Assembly: GCF_001612785.1 (NCBI RefSeq)
Contig: NZ_BDBC01000021.1
Location: 1 to 64,000, forward strand
Source of the DNA: Nocardia beijingensis NBRC 16342
GTDB taxonomy: Bacteria; Actinomycetota; Actinomycetes; Mycobacteriales; Mycobacteriaceae
Direction: 5' to 3'
DNA length: 64,000 bases
Shown here: one piece after another, positions 50,096 to 57,857 of the stretch
Position numbering within the stretch: position 1 is the stretch's first letter
How the letters are laid out: each line of letters begins with the position of its first letter
Translations under genes and position numbers: made by a program
Notes under the pieces: generated by a model
Database searches by the model: none
What the model was told of the DNA's origin: nothing
The model's input: only the letters and a program-made list of their open reading frames with translations

Positions 50096-50908
50096 TTGCG
50101 CACCATCGCTCGTGTACTGCTCGTCCTCGTCGCCTTCGCCTGCGCCGCGGTGTCCACACCCGCCGTGGCGCTCGGCACTCCGGGGGCCGTGCACCTGGAC
50201 GACGTCACCGCGAAGAAGCTCGACGAATTGCTGTCGCTGCGCGCCCAGGCGCCCGCCGCGGCGAACAAGGCGGACCTGATCGAACTGCTGTCGCGCCGCT
50301 TCCTCGGCACGCCCTACGGCGCGAACATGCTCGTCGGATCGGCCACCCGGCCCGAAGAGCTGGTCATCGACCTGCGCCGGGTGGACTGCTTCACCTTCCT
50401 CGACTATGTCCATGCGCTCACCACGGCCACCGACCGCGACCAATTCACCGCGAACCTGATCCGCACGCGCTACGCCGGTGGCCGCGTGGATTTCCACCAG
50501 CGCAAGCACTTCTTCACCGACTGGTCGCACGTCCCCGACATCGCGGCCACCGACATCACGGCGACGTTGAGCACCGCGGCGGTGACCGTCACCCGGCACC
50601 TGAACGCGAAGGCCGACGGCGGCACTTATCTGCCGGGGCTGCCCGTGGTCGATCGCGCGATCACCTACATTCCCAGCGCCGCCGTCGGCCAAAACGTCGT
50701 CGACGGGCTGCGTACCGGCGACTACATCGGCGCCTACGCCGACCAGCCGGGCCTCGACGTCACCCACGTCGGCATCTTCGTGATGACCGACACGGGCCCG
50801 GTCTTCCGCAACGCGTCCTCCCTCGCGGGCAACGACAAGGTGGTGGACTCACCCTTCGCCGAGTACGTCCGGTCGACCCCTGGCATCGTCGTCCTGCGGG
50901 CGCGCTGA
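50096..50908 (+). CDS. DUF1460 exported amidase-like protein
   Basis: A 270-residue protein with a signal peptide, LRTIARVLLVLVAFACAAVSTPAVA, read from a TTG at 50096 that follows GGAGG. The mature part has the NlpC/P60-related DUF1460 pattern: FLGTPYGANMLVG, the likely nucleophile Cys98 in DLRRVDCFTFLDYV, and the probable histidine in DVTHVGIFV. Family members include N-acetylmuramoyl-L-alanine amidases, so a role in cell-wall turnover is plausible. It converges on ethA ten bases away. Confidence 0.8.
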   Translation: MRTIARVLLVLVAFACAAVSTPAVALGTPGAVHLDDVTAKKLDELLSLRAQAPAAANKADLIELLSRRFLGTPYGANMLVGSATRPEELVIDLRRVDCFTFLDYVHALTTATDRDQFTANLIRTRYAGGRVDFHQRKHFFTDWSHVPDIAATDITATLSTAAVTVTRHLNAKADGGTYLPGLPVVDRAITYIPSAAVGQNVVDGLRTGDYIGAYADQPGLDVTHVGIFVMTDTGPVFRNASSLAGNDKVVDSPFAEYVRSTPGIVVLRAR

Positions 50909-50918
50909 CCGCCCAGGG

Positions 50919-52424
50919 TCAGGCGACGGGCGCCGGTCGCCGGACGGCCGATTTCGGCATCCCGGTGAGCGTCTTGCCGAGGTCGGTGCGCAGCGTGGTG
51001 GCCGAGTCGAGCAGGTAGTTCTGCCGCACCTTCCACGGATGACGGCCGCCTTGGCGGGGGAACTCGCCGATGGAGCGCTGGATGTAACCGGAGGCCAGAT
51101 CCAGGAGCGGGTGTTCCTCGAGCGTGCCCCTCGGCTCGGGCACCACGGCGGCGTAACCCTTGCGATCCATGTGGTTGAGCACCTTGCAGACCAACCGGGA
51201 GGTGAGATCGGCGCGCAACGTCCACGAGGCGTTGGTGTACCCGATGCACACGGCGAAGTTGGGGACGCCGGTGAGCATGGCCCCTTGCCAGACGAACTGC
51301 TCCGACAGGTCGACCCGCACGCCGTCGACGCTGGGCGCGATGCCGCCGAAGGCGAGCAGTTGCAGCCCGGTCGCGGTGATCACGATGTCCGCCTCCAGCA
51401 CCCGGCCGGACTTCAGCCGGATGCCCTCCGGCACGAAGGTGTCGATGTGATCGGTGACGACCTCGGCCTTGCCTTTCTTCATGGCCTTGAAGAAGTCGGC
51501 GTCCGGCACCGCGCACAGACGCTGGTCCCAGGGGTTGTAGCTGGGGGTGAAGTGCTCGGCGACGGCCTGTTCGTCCTTCAGGATGCGTGTGGTGAGGCCG
51601 GTGAGCAGCTTGCGCGCCGCCGCCGGCCGGCGACGGCAGTACTGGTAGAAGCCGATGCCGAACAAGATGTTCTTGGTCCGGATCAGGCGATGCGCAGGCC
51701 GCGGCGGCAGCAGCTCGCGGATCCGGTCGGCCAGTTTGTCCCGCCCCGGGACAGCGCTGATCCAGGTCGGCGACCGTTGCAGCATCGTCACCAGCTGCGC
51801 CTGCTCCGCCATCGCGGGGACCAGGGTGACCGCGGTCGCGCCGCTGCCGATCACGACGACGCGCTTGCCGCGATAGTCGATGTCCTCGGGCCAGAACTGC
51901 GGGTGCACCACTTGGCCGGTGAAGGACGCGATGCCGGGGAATTCCGGCGCGTACGGCTGGTCGTAGTTGTAGTATCCGGCGCAGGCGTAGAGGAACCCGC
52001 AGGTCAGCGTATGTGTTTCGACCGCGCCGGACGCGTCGCGCCGCTCGAGCGTCAAGGTCCAGCGCGCGGCGTCGCTGTCCCAGTCGGCCGCGAGCACTTT
52101 GGTGCGGAAGCGGATGTGCCGGTCGATGCCGTTCTCGGTCGCGGTCTCGGTGATGTAGCGCAGGATCGACGGACCGTCCGCGATCGACTTGGCGTCCCGC
52201 CACGGCTTGAACGGGTAGCCGAGAGTGAACATGTCGGAGTCCGAGCGGATGCCGGGGTAGCGGAACAGGTCCCAGGTGCCGCCCAGCGAGTCGCGGGCCT
52301 CCAGGATGGCGTAGGCCTTGCCCCTGCACTCGGTCTGCAACCGGTAGGCAGCGCCGATCCCGGATAGCCCCGCGCCGACGATCACGACATCGAGGTGTTC
52401 CGGTGCGGCATCGGTCTGCGTCAT
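50919..52424 (-). CDS. ethA: EthA-type Baeyer-Villiger flavin monooxygenase
   Basis: A 501-residue FAD/NADPH monooxygenase. The first Rossmann motif GAGLSGIG is at 17-24, the family fingerprint FxGxxxHxxxWP is FTGQVVHPQFWP at 168-179, and GSGATAV is the NADPH motif. GGTWDLFRYPGIRSDSDM and NPWDQRLC are found nearly unchanged in M. tuberculosis EthA, which activates the drug ethionamide, and the C-terminal RRPAPV also agrees. Orthologous activity is likely but not proven. The ATG at 52424 lies 70 bases from a divergent AraC gene; in M. tuberculosis that place is taken by the TetR protein EthR. Confidence 0.9.
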   Translation of the reverse strand: MTQTDAAPEHLDVVIVGAGLSGIGAAYRLQTECRGKAYAILEARDSLGGTWDLFRYPGIRSDSDMFTLGYPFKPWRDAKSIADGPSILRYITETATENGIDRHIRFRTKVLAADWDSDAARWTLTLERRDASGAVETHTLTCGFLYACAGYYNYDQPYAPEFPGIASFTGQVVHPQFWPEDIDYRGKRVVVIGSGATAVTLVPAMAEQAQLVTMLQRSPTWISAVPGRDKLADRIRELLPPRPAHRLIRTKNILFGIGFYQYCRRRPAAARKLLTGLTTRILKDEQAVAEHFTPSYNPWDQRLCAVPDADFFKAMKKGKAEVVTDHIDTFVPEGIRLKSGRVLEADIVITATGLQLLAFGGIAPSVDGVRVDLSEQFVWQGAMLTGVPNFAVCIGYTNASWTLRADLTSRLVCKVLNHMDRKGYAAVVPEPRGTLEEHPLLDLASGYIQRSIGEFPRQGGRHPWKVRQNYLLDSATTLRTDLGKTLTGMPKSAVRRPAPVA

Positions 52425-52494
52425 GTCTCCAGTGTGCGAGCCCGACGGCCTCCCTTTCTTGACTTTGCGCGACAACTATTTGATCCTCGACGAC
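52425..52494. promoter_or_regulatory. divergent promoter region ethA / araC
   Basis: The 70-base gap is AT-richer than its surroundings. TTGACT at about 52459 looks like a minus-35 element for the rightward gene. TTGCGCGACAA at 52465-52475 is a near-palindrome, a candidate operator for the adjacent AraC regulator. No EthR-type long operator is recognised. Confidence 0.4.
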
Positions 52495-53532
52495 ATGTCG
52501 GTGATTCGGTCCGCGGGGTTGCGCGGTTTTCGCGCGACCGTGGCCGAACTCGGCGGCGACGCGGAGGCGCTGGCCTCGGCGTGCGGCCTGCCGGTGGCCG
52601 CCCTGGACGCCGACGACCTGCTGGTGCCCGACGAGCGGGTCGCGGCCGTGCTGGAACTGGCCGCGCACCAGCTGCGCTGTCCCGACCTGGGACTGCGGAT
52701 CTCCCAGCGGCAGGATCTGGACATGCTCGGCCCGCTGGCGCTGGCCATCCGGAATTCCCCGTCACTGGCGGACGCGCTCGAGTGCTCGGCGCGGTATCTG
52801 TTCCTGCACGCGCGGTCGCTGAGCCTGACGCTGGAACCGGACCCTTACGGGGACCGCGGGGTGATCGCGCTGCGCTACGGCGTGCGCCCGGGACTTCCCA
52901 CCCCCGTCCAGGGCACCGATCTGGGCCTGGCATTCGTGCATCGCACCATCCAGCGCTTGGTGGACGACCGGTACGGGTTGCGCTCGGTCGAGCTGCCCTA
53001 TCGCCCCGAGGCGGCGCTCGCCCGTTACGAGGAATTCTTCGGCGCCCCGGTGCGCGCCGGGCGGCCGTTCCCGGCGCTGCGGGTGCCGAGCAGCCTGGCG
53101 AGCAGGCCGCTCACCGGGGGTGACGAGAACCTGCACCGGCTGGCGATGGCCTTCCTCGCCGAGCAGTCCGGCGCCGCGGCGGCGGCGCTCGCCCCGCAGG
53201 TGCGCGCCGCCGTGCAGCAGTTGCTCGGCACGTCCGCGCCCGAGATCGGCGCGGTGGCCCGGCTGCTCACGGTGCACCCGCGCACCTTGCAGCGCCGTCT
53301 CGCCGCCGAGAACACCTCGTTCGCCGAAATCCTCGACGAGGTCCGGCGAGACGCGGCGCGGCGGTATCTCGCCACGACGGACATGCCGATGAGTCAGGTC
53401 GCCTCGCTGATCGGGCTGTCCGAACAGGCGACCTTCACCCGCTGCGCTCGAAGATGGTGGGGCACAACGCCTACCGCCCTGCGCCGCGCGGAGGCGCACG
53501 GAAGCGCCCAGCCGCACCACAGTTTCGGGTGA
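52495..53532 (+). CDS. AraC family transcriptional regulator (OruR/ArcR-like N-terminus)
   Basis: A 345-residue regulator. Residues 15-200 are an Arabinose_bd-type sensor domain, RSAGLRGFRATVAELGGDAE and onwards, with LDMLGPLALAIRNSPSLADAL as the most conserved part. The C-terminal double HTH has the first helix IGAVARLLTVHPRTLQRRLA and the second MPMSQVASLIGLSEQATFTRCARRWWGTTPTALR. The ATG at 52495 was chosen where the family begins. Divergent to ethA, it is probably the activator or repressor of that gene and of itself. Confidence 0.9.
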   Translation: MSVIRSAGLRGFRATVAELGGDAEALASACGLPVAALDADDLLVPDERVAAVLELAAHQLRCPDLGLRISQRQDLDMLGPLALAIRNSPSLADALECSARYLFLHARSLSLTLEPDPYGDRGVIALRYGVRPGLPTPVQGTDLGLAFVHRTIQRLVDDRYGLRSVELPYRPEAALARYEEFFGAPVRAGRPFPALRVPSSLASRPLTGGDENLHRLAMAFLAEQSGAAAAALAPQVRAAVQQLLGTSAPEIGAVARLLTVHPRTLQRRLAAENTSFAEILDEVRRDAARRYLATTDMPMSQVASLIGLSEQATFTRCARRWWGTTPTALRRAEAHGSAQPHHSFG

Positions 53533-53652
53533 CAGGCCGGGCCTCCTGGACGACCTCCCGGCGCATCCGGCGCGGCTGGTGGCGCTCGAATCGCCGCTGG
53601 GAAGCCCCGATTCGGCCGCTAGACTCTCCGATCGGACTGGGAAGGGGGCCGC
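53533..53652. other. intergenic gap, nothing identified
   Basis: The 120 bases between the araC stop and the next gene. A short GGGAAGGGGG at 53639-53648 is the ribosome site of the following gene. Confidence 0.4.
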
Positions 53653-54027
53653 ATGGACGCGGTTATCAAGGAGGTCGCCGAGGAGGGCAAGCGGCTGATC
53701 GACCGGGCCTGGCTCGGCGAACTCAGCCGCGACCAGGCGGTGCACATGTTCGTCCAGGTCGGCGACGGCATGGTGCGCTACGAAACGGCGCTGACCATCA
53801 TCGACGACGGCGTGCAGCGGCTGTCCGCCAACGCCAGGCGGCTGCGCATCCTGCGCTGGTGCGCGGTGCTGGAATTTCCGCTGTTCGGCACGTTCGCCGT
53901 GCTGGCGGTGCTGGTGGGGGATCTCGTCACCGCCGCGCTCTCGGTGCTGTTCCTGCTGATCCTCCAGATCATCCACCGCACGATGGTGCCGCATCCCATG
54001 GCGGTTCCCCGCCAACCCCGCACCTAG
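53653..54027 (+). CDS. small two-helix membrane protein of unknown function
   Basis: A 124-residue protein. Residues 1-65 are soluble and helical, with MDAVIKEVAEEGKRLIDRAW and a SRDQAVHMFVQVGDGMVRYETAL stretch. Two transmembrane helices follow at about 70-88 and 90-108. No family is recognised. GGGAAGGGGG lies close upstream of the ATG. It precedes the VIT-type transporter by 52 bases on the same strand, so they may share a transcript, but the gap has room for a promoter. Confidence 0.65.
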   Translation: MDAVIKEVAEEGKRLIDRAWLGELSRDQAVHMFVQVGDGMVRYETALTIIDDGVQRLSANARRLRILRWCAVLEFPLFGTFAVLAVLVGDLVTAALSVLFLLILQIIHRTMVPHPMAVPRQPRT

Positions 54028-54079
54028 CCGTCCGAGCGGCCTGCCCTCGCGCCGCGCGGTGGTGATTAGGGTGCTTGTC

Positions 54080-54808
54080 ATGGCTCGCACGACCGACGCG
54101 TCCGGCGCACATCCGCACGAACCGCACGGCGACGGCTTCGCGTCCAAGCTCAACTGGCTGCGCGCGGGCGTGCTCGGCGCGAACGACGGCATTGTGTCCA
54201 CCGCGGGTCTGGTCGTCGGCGTCGCGGCGGCGACGACCGACACATCGGCCTTGTTCACCGCGGGCATCGCGGGCCTGTCGGCGGGTGCGATCTCCATGGC
54301 GGTGGGCGAGTACGTCTCGGTGAGCACGCAGCGCGATTCCGAGCGGGCCCTGCTGGCGAAGGAGCGCAGGGAACTGCGCGACGAGCCGGACTACGAGCTT
54401 GTCGAACTCACGGGGATCTACCAGGCGAAGGGTCTGACGCCGGAAACGGCGCGCAAGGTCGCCGAAGAACTCACCGCGCACGACGCGTTCACCGCGCACG
54501 CGGAGGCCGAACTGGGCCTCGATCCCACCGAGCTGACCAACCCGTGGCAGGCGGCCTTGTCCTCGGCGGTGGCCTTCACGCTCGGCGCGCTGCTGCCGTT
54601 GCTCGCCATCCTGCTGCCGCCGGTCACCGCGCGCATCCCGGTGACGTTCGCGGCCGTGCTGGCCGCGCTCGCGCTCACCGGGTCGGTCAGCGCCGGGCTG
54701 GGCGGAAGCTCCCGTGGCCGGGCGGTGGTCAGGGTGGTGCTCGGTGGCGCGCTGGCGATGGCCGTCACCTACGGCATCGGGCAGCTCGCGGGCGTCGCCG
54801 GAATCTGA
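54080..54808 (+). CDS. VIT1/CCC1-family metal transporter
   Basis: A 242-residue membrane protein. LRAGVLGANDGIVSTAGLVVGVAAA is the first-helix signature, followed by AGAISMAVGEYVSVSTQRDSE, which ends the second helix in the cytoplasmic metal-binding region. A hydrophilic loop of about 80 residues, rich in Glu, sits between helices 2 and 3, and the last three helices are C-terminal. The family moves iron or manganese out of the cytoplasm. The ATG at 54080 was chosen at the family start. A strong hairpin follows. Confidence 0.9.
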   Translation: MARTTDASGAHPHEPHGDGFASKLNWLRAGVLGANDGIVSTAGLVVGVAAATTDTSALFTAGIAGLSAGAISMAVGEYVSVSTQRDSERALLAKERRELRDEPDYELVELTGIYQAKGLTPETARKVAEELTAHDAFTAHAEAELGLDPTELTNPWQAALSSAVAFTLGALLPLLAILLPPVTARIPVTFAAVLAALALTGSVSAGLGGSSRGRAVVRVVLGGALAMAVTYGIGQLAGVAGI

Positions 54809-54826
54809 CCGAGCCCTGGACGCGAA

Positions 54827-54875
54827 CACGCCGGTGCCGGGCGAAGGCCGTCGGCCTTCACCCGGCACCGGCGTG
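54827..54875. terminator. very strong bidirectional hairpin
   Basis: CACGCCGGTGCCGGG at 54827-54841 pairs with CCCGGCACCGGCGTG at 54861-54875, then after one mismatch GAAGGCC pairs with GGCCTTC around a three-base loop. The 22-pair stem lies between the stops of the VIT gene and the csbD-like gene, which converge. There is no T-run. It is the strongest hairpin I noticed in the window. Confidence 0.85.
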
Positions 54876-54885
54876 CGGTGTGCGG

Positions 54886-55059
54886 TCAGCGCTTGAAAGC
54901 GTCCCGCAGTTTGTCCGCGGCGCGTTTCAGATTGCCGCGAGCCTGCTCCCGCCGCCCCTCGGCCTCCAGCCGGGAGTTACCGGTCGCTCGGCCGAGGAAT
55001 TTCTTCACGCTGCCCCTGCCCGCTTGCACTTGATGCGCGAGGCGATCTTCGAACTTCAT
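54886..55059 (-). CDS. CsbD-like stress-response protein, 57 aa
   Basis: An ATG at 55057-55059, with GAGGAA nine bases upstream, opens a 57-residue frame beginning MKFEDRLAHQVQAGRGSVKK and ending KLRDAFKR. SVKKFLGRATGNSRLEAEGRREQARG, followed by NLKRAADKLRD, is the CsbD pattern (KxxxGxxTGxxxLxxEGxxxxxxGxxxxxxG), so it is a small, highly charged, general-stress protein. It is the last gene of a three-gene operon with two membrane proteins. Function of CsbD proteins is not known. Confidence 0.85.
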   Translation of the reverse strand: MKFEDRLAHQVQAGRGSVKKFLGRATGNSRLEAEGRREQARGNLKRAADKLRDAFKR

Positions 55060-55070
55060 GCGGAATTCCT

Positions 55071-55226
55071 CTAGTAATACCAGCGGCGGCCACCCACCGG
55101 ACGGCCCACCGAACCGGCCACGAGCAGCACTAGCCCGATGATCAGCACGATGATGCCCGCGGTGGTGAGCAGCCCGATACCGAGCAGCCAGCCCAGGACC
55201 AAGAGGATGAGGCCGAGAATGATCAT
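55071..55226 (-). CDS. small DUF6131-like membrane protein, 51 aa
   Basis: MIILGLILLVLGWLLGIGLL begins a 51-residue protein of two hydrophobic helices joined by a short loop and ending in the basic, aromatic GGRRWYY. This form, LGxILLxLGxLLxIxxL and a GRRWY end, is that of a widespread small actinobacterial membrane family (DUF6131 as I recall). The ATG at 55226 has AAAGGAAC. It lies 11 bases before the csbD-like start and 23 bases after the upstream gene, so it is the middle gene of the operon. Confidence 0.8.
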   Translation of the reverse strand: MIILGLILLVLGWLLGIGLLTTAGIIVLIIGLVLLVAGSVGRPVGGRRWYY

Positions 55227-55249
55227 TGTCGTGTTCCTTTTCTTCTCAA

Positions 55250-55687
55250 TTACTTGGCGGTCACGGGTTTCGAGGTCGAGACCGTGGCGCCGCGATCGGT
55301 GCGAGCAGTACCCGAACCGCGTGTGCCCAACCACCGCCGCCAAGCCGGCTCCTGCGGAGCCCGCTCCACCGGTGTGGCAGTGCCTGCCGTCAGATCCCGC
55401 CGCACTGCCGCCATCTCACGGCGGGACTGGGCGAGTTCACGACGCGCCACCACGCCGCGGCGGGTCACCCGCCAGGCGCCGGACAGCACGAGGGCCAGTC
55501 CGAGCATCCCGATCGCACCGAGCGTGACGCCGTAGCCGAACAACGCGCCGGTGGAACCGTGGAAGTGATAGTCGAATACCGCGAAATCACTCGTCAGTTG
55601 CTGAGCGGGGCCGGTGTTACCGACGACCGCGGCAACTCCGATGAGCACGGCCGCGATCAAGGCGATGAGCCCGATGATGATGATCAT
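55250..55687 (-). CDS. two-helix membrane protein of the stress operon
   Basis: A 145-residue protein with transmembrane helices at about 3-25 and 50-72 and a basic, disordered cytoplasmic tail from 74 on. The first loop contains FDYHFHGSTGALFGYGVTLG. The layout is like LapA-domain or other small envelope stress proteins, but no certain family is recognised. It is first in the operon with DUF6131-like and csbD-like genes. A sigma-B-like promoter lies 40 bases upstream. Confidence 0.72.
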   Translation of the reverse strand: MIIIIGLIALIAAVLIGVAAVVGNTGPAQQLTSDFAVFDYHFHGSTGALFGYGVTLGAIGMLGLALVLSGAWRVTRRGVVARRELAQSRREMAAVRRDLTAGTATPVERAPQEPAWRRWLGTRGSGTARTDRGATVSTSKPVTAK

Positions 55688-55726
55688 GGCAATCCCTGTT
55701 GCGTCGAGTCGTTTGACAACTCCGCA

Positions 55727-55751
55727 ATTCCCGGGGCCCCCACGATCAAAC
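55727..55751 (-). promoter_or_regulatory. sigma-B/F-like promoter of the stress operon
   Basis: On the minus strand GTTT at 55751-55748 is followed, after 15 bases, by GGGAAT at 55732-55727. This fits the GTTT-N14/16-GGGTAT consensus of alternative stress sigma factors in mycobacteria and Streptomyces. The ATG of the first operon gene lies 40 bases downstream. CsbD genes are sigma-B targets in other Gram-positives, which supports the call. Confidence 0.6.
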
Positions 55752-55777
55752 GGGACAAAAAGGAAAGTTTGAGCGAA

Positions 55778-55800
55778 GGGAATCGGTCAATGCGATTCCC
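55778..55800. promoter_or_regulatory. GGGAATCG-7-CGATTCCC inverted repeat abutting a start codon
   Basis: A perfect 8+7+8 inverted repeat whose last base immediately precedes the ATG at 55801. A protein bound here would block initiation of the HMA-like gene; as RNA it could form a hairpin over the translation start. No separate ribosome site lies between the repeat and the ATG. Confidence 0.55.
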
Positions 55801-55995
55801 ATGACGTACACGGTTACTCTGCACAACGTTACCCGCGAGTCCGCGTCCGCGATCGAATCGTCGCTGCGCGGTGTCAACGGTATCGATTCGGTCGACATCG
55901 ACGTGGCCTCGGAGCGCGCGCTGGTGAACTCGACCACGCTCACCTACGGTGAGGTCCTCGACGCGATCCGGCAGACCGGAGCCGCCGCCTCCTGA
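55801..55995 (+). CDS. HMA-like small protein without the CxxC metal site
   Basis: A 64-residue protein of betaalphabetabetaalphabeta pattern: MTYTVTLHNVTRESASAIES, GVNGIDSVDIDVASERALVNS, then LTYGEVLDAIRQTGAAAS. This is the fold of copper chaperones, but the MxCxxC loop reads NVTRESA and has no cysteine at all, so it is not a classical metal binder. The frame is strongly supported by the alternating pattern. It is divergent from the stress operon and separated from it by the inverted repeat at 55778. Confidence 0.72.
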   Translation: MTYTVTLHNVTRESASAIESSLRGVNGIDSVDIDVASERALVNSTTLTYGEVLDAIRQTGAAAS

Positions 55996-56077
55996 GCAAG
56001 GCTCGGTTCCCACCGAGACCCACGGGCCGTCGTCGGCGGGCCCCGAACCCCTCGATCCGGTGCGGGATGATGGCCGG

Positions 56078-57244
56078 GTGACGGATGTGTTCGACTCCGA
56101 CTTCGCCCGGAACCCGTGGCCCACGCTCGCGCGACTGCGTGCCGAAGGGGGCGTACACCGCGTTCGCACGCCCGACGGACCGCAGGCCTGGCTGGTGACG
56201 CGCTACCGCGACGTACGGGCGGGTCTGCTGGACGAGCGGCTGTCCACCCGGGACCGGCACGCGAAGGGGGACGACTACCGGGGTTTTCCCGTGCCGCCGC
56301 CCCTGGACCTGATGCTCAGCGCCGCCCCGGACGACCACGCGCGGCTGCGCAGCCTGATCACCGCCGAGCTGTCGCCACGCCGGCTGGCCGAGTGGACCGA
56401 CCGCGCGCCCGAGCTGGTGGATTCGCTACTGCACGACCGTGATCCGGGCGAGACGGTCGATCTGGTCGAACGACTCGCGGTGCCGCTTCCCACAGCCGTG
56501 CTCGGCGAACTGCTCGGCCTCGACGACTCCACCGCCGAACGTCTTCGCGGATGGGCGAATTCGACCTTGCTGCCCTCGGCGTCGCCACCACGTGCCCGCG
56601 ACACGCTCGCCGCCATGCGCGCGATCATGGCGGACGCCACCGCGCGGGCGCAGCGCGCCGACACTCCGCTCGGACGTTGGGTGGCCGCGCACCGGTCCGC
56701 CGGATCGCCGACCGGCGCCGAACTCACCGGACTGCTGTTCTACCTGCTGTTCGTCTGGTACGAAGTGCTCGCCGACCTGATCGCCGGTTCGGTGCTCACC
56801 TTGCTCGGGCGTCCGGAGCAGCGGCAGGCCTGGCACGCTCTGCGCGACAAGCGATCCGGCGTCGACGAGTTGCTGCGTTACCTCTCCCCGCAGGTGCTGG
56901 CCGGACCGCGCTTCGCGACCACCGACCTGGTCGTGAGCGACACGACGATTCCCGCAGGGCAGACGGTGCTGCTGTGCCTGGCCTCGGCCAACCATGATCC
57001 CGAAATCTTCGACCGGCCGGCCGAATTGGACATCACCAGGGACCGGGGCGACCAGCTCGCGCTCGGCTACGGCGTGCACGCCTGCTTGGGCAACGCTCTG
57101 GTGCGCACCGTCACCGCGGCCGCTCTCGATCACGTGCTCACCCGATGGCCGGACGCCGCGCTCGCGGTGGACGAACGAGAGATCGGCTGGCGCTCCGGTT
57201 TCCGCCATCGCGGACCGGTGGCGCTGCCGGTGGAACTCCGATGA
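56078..57244 (+). CDS. cytochrome P450 lacking the conserved I-helix threonine
   Basis: A 388-residue P450. The heme ligand loop is ALGYGVHACLG with Cys336, where the usual first Phe is Leu, and the K-helix ExxR is ELLR at 264-267. In the I-helix, where other P450s have AGHETT, this protein reads VWYEVL at 227-232: the acid Glu229 remains, but the glycine and the oxygen-activating threonine are gone. It may use peroxide, have another chemistry, or act as a sensor. The start is a GTG at 56078 with a weak GGGATGATGG site. It is 166 bases upstream of the XRE gene. Confidence 0.85.
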   Translation: MTDVFDSDFARNPWPTLARLRAEGGVHRVRTPDGPQAWLVTRYRDVRAGLLDERLSTRDRHAKGDDYRGFPVPPPLDLMLSAAPDDHARLRSLITAELSPRRLAEWTDRAPELVDSLLHDRDPGETVDLVERLAVPLPTAVLGELLGLDDSTAERLRGWANSTLLPSASPPRARDTLAAMRAIMADATARAQRADTPLGRWVAAHRSAGSPTGAELTGLLFYLLFVWYEVLADLIAGSVLTLLGRPEQRQAWHALRDKRSGVDELLRYLSPQVLAGPRFATTDLVVSDTTIPAGQTVLLCLASANHDPEIFDRPAELDITRDRGDQLALGYGVHACLGNALVRTVTAAALDHVLTRWPDAALAVDEREIGWRSGFRHRGPVALPVELR

Positions 57245-57410
57245 GATGGGGCGAGCGACGATGATCGCCCCACCTGCTACCGCTTTCGAATGCCGGGCCT
57301 CTCGTGATCGGCGCCCTGCCAGGGATCGACCACACCGGCATGCGCCGACGGAGCAGGGACGAGTATGATCTACGCCACACAACCCTGTCAACCACAGGAG
57401 ACACGCTGAT
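57245..57410. promoter_or_regulatory. promoter region of the XRE-ImmA-membrane operon
   Basis: The 166-base gap has an AT-rich TATGATCTAC at 57364-57373 as a possible minus-10. CCTGT-5-ACAGG at 57384-57398 is an inverted repeat close to the start of the XRE gene and might be its operator. AGGAGA at 57396-57401 is the ribosome site. Confidence 0.4.
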
Positions 57411-57854
57411 ATGGGGGAGGACTTACACCCGTTCACGCGGGCTCTCAACACGCTCATCAACGGAATGCACCCGCCCACAGGCAAAGACGGGCGACCGCAG
57501 GAGATCACCCACCGAGCGCTGGCCGAGGACATCCACCGCACCACCGGAGCGCGCCTGTCCGCCAACTACCTCTGGAAGCTGCGCACCGGGCAGGCGGTGA
57601 ACCCGTCCTACGAGACGCTGGAGGTGTTCCGCGGTTACTTCGGTCTCGACAGCCTGGACCCGTTCACCGACCCGCGCCTGGCGGCGTCGCGCGGCAGCGA
57701 ACTGGCATTGATCAACGCGCTCAAGGGAAATGCCGAACACGAGGTGCTCGAGCTGGTGCTGCGCGACGGGCTGCAACAGGGTACGGTGCGCGCTGAATCG
57801 GTGCTGGCGATGCTGGAGGTCCTGCGGCGCATCGAGAACGAACAGAACGAGTGA
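57411..57854 (+). CDS. XRE-type HTH regulator, first gene of the ImmA module
   Basis: A 147-residue protein. Residues 1-75 are an XRE/Cro-like HTH: HPFTRALNTLINGM, ITHRALAEDIHRTTGARLSANYLWKL with the recognition helix at SANYLWKLRTG, and NPSYETLEVFRGYFGLDS. A short helical tail of 60 residues follows, ending EVLRRIENEQNE. This is the standard form of the regulator that precedes ImmA/IrrE-like genes in actinobacteria. The stop is three bases before the next start. It probably represses its own operon until cleaved by the protease. Confidence 0.85.
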   Translation: MGEDLHPFTRALNTLINGMHPPTGKDGRPQEITHRALAEDIHRTTGARLSANYLWKLRTGQAVNPSYETLEVFRGYFGLDSLDPFTDPRLAASRGSELALINALKGNAEHEVLELVLRDGLQQGTVRAESVLAMLEVLRRIENEQNE

Positions 57855-57857
57855 GCG

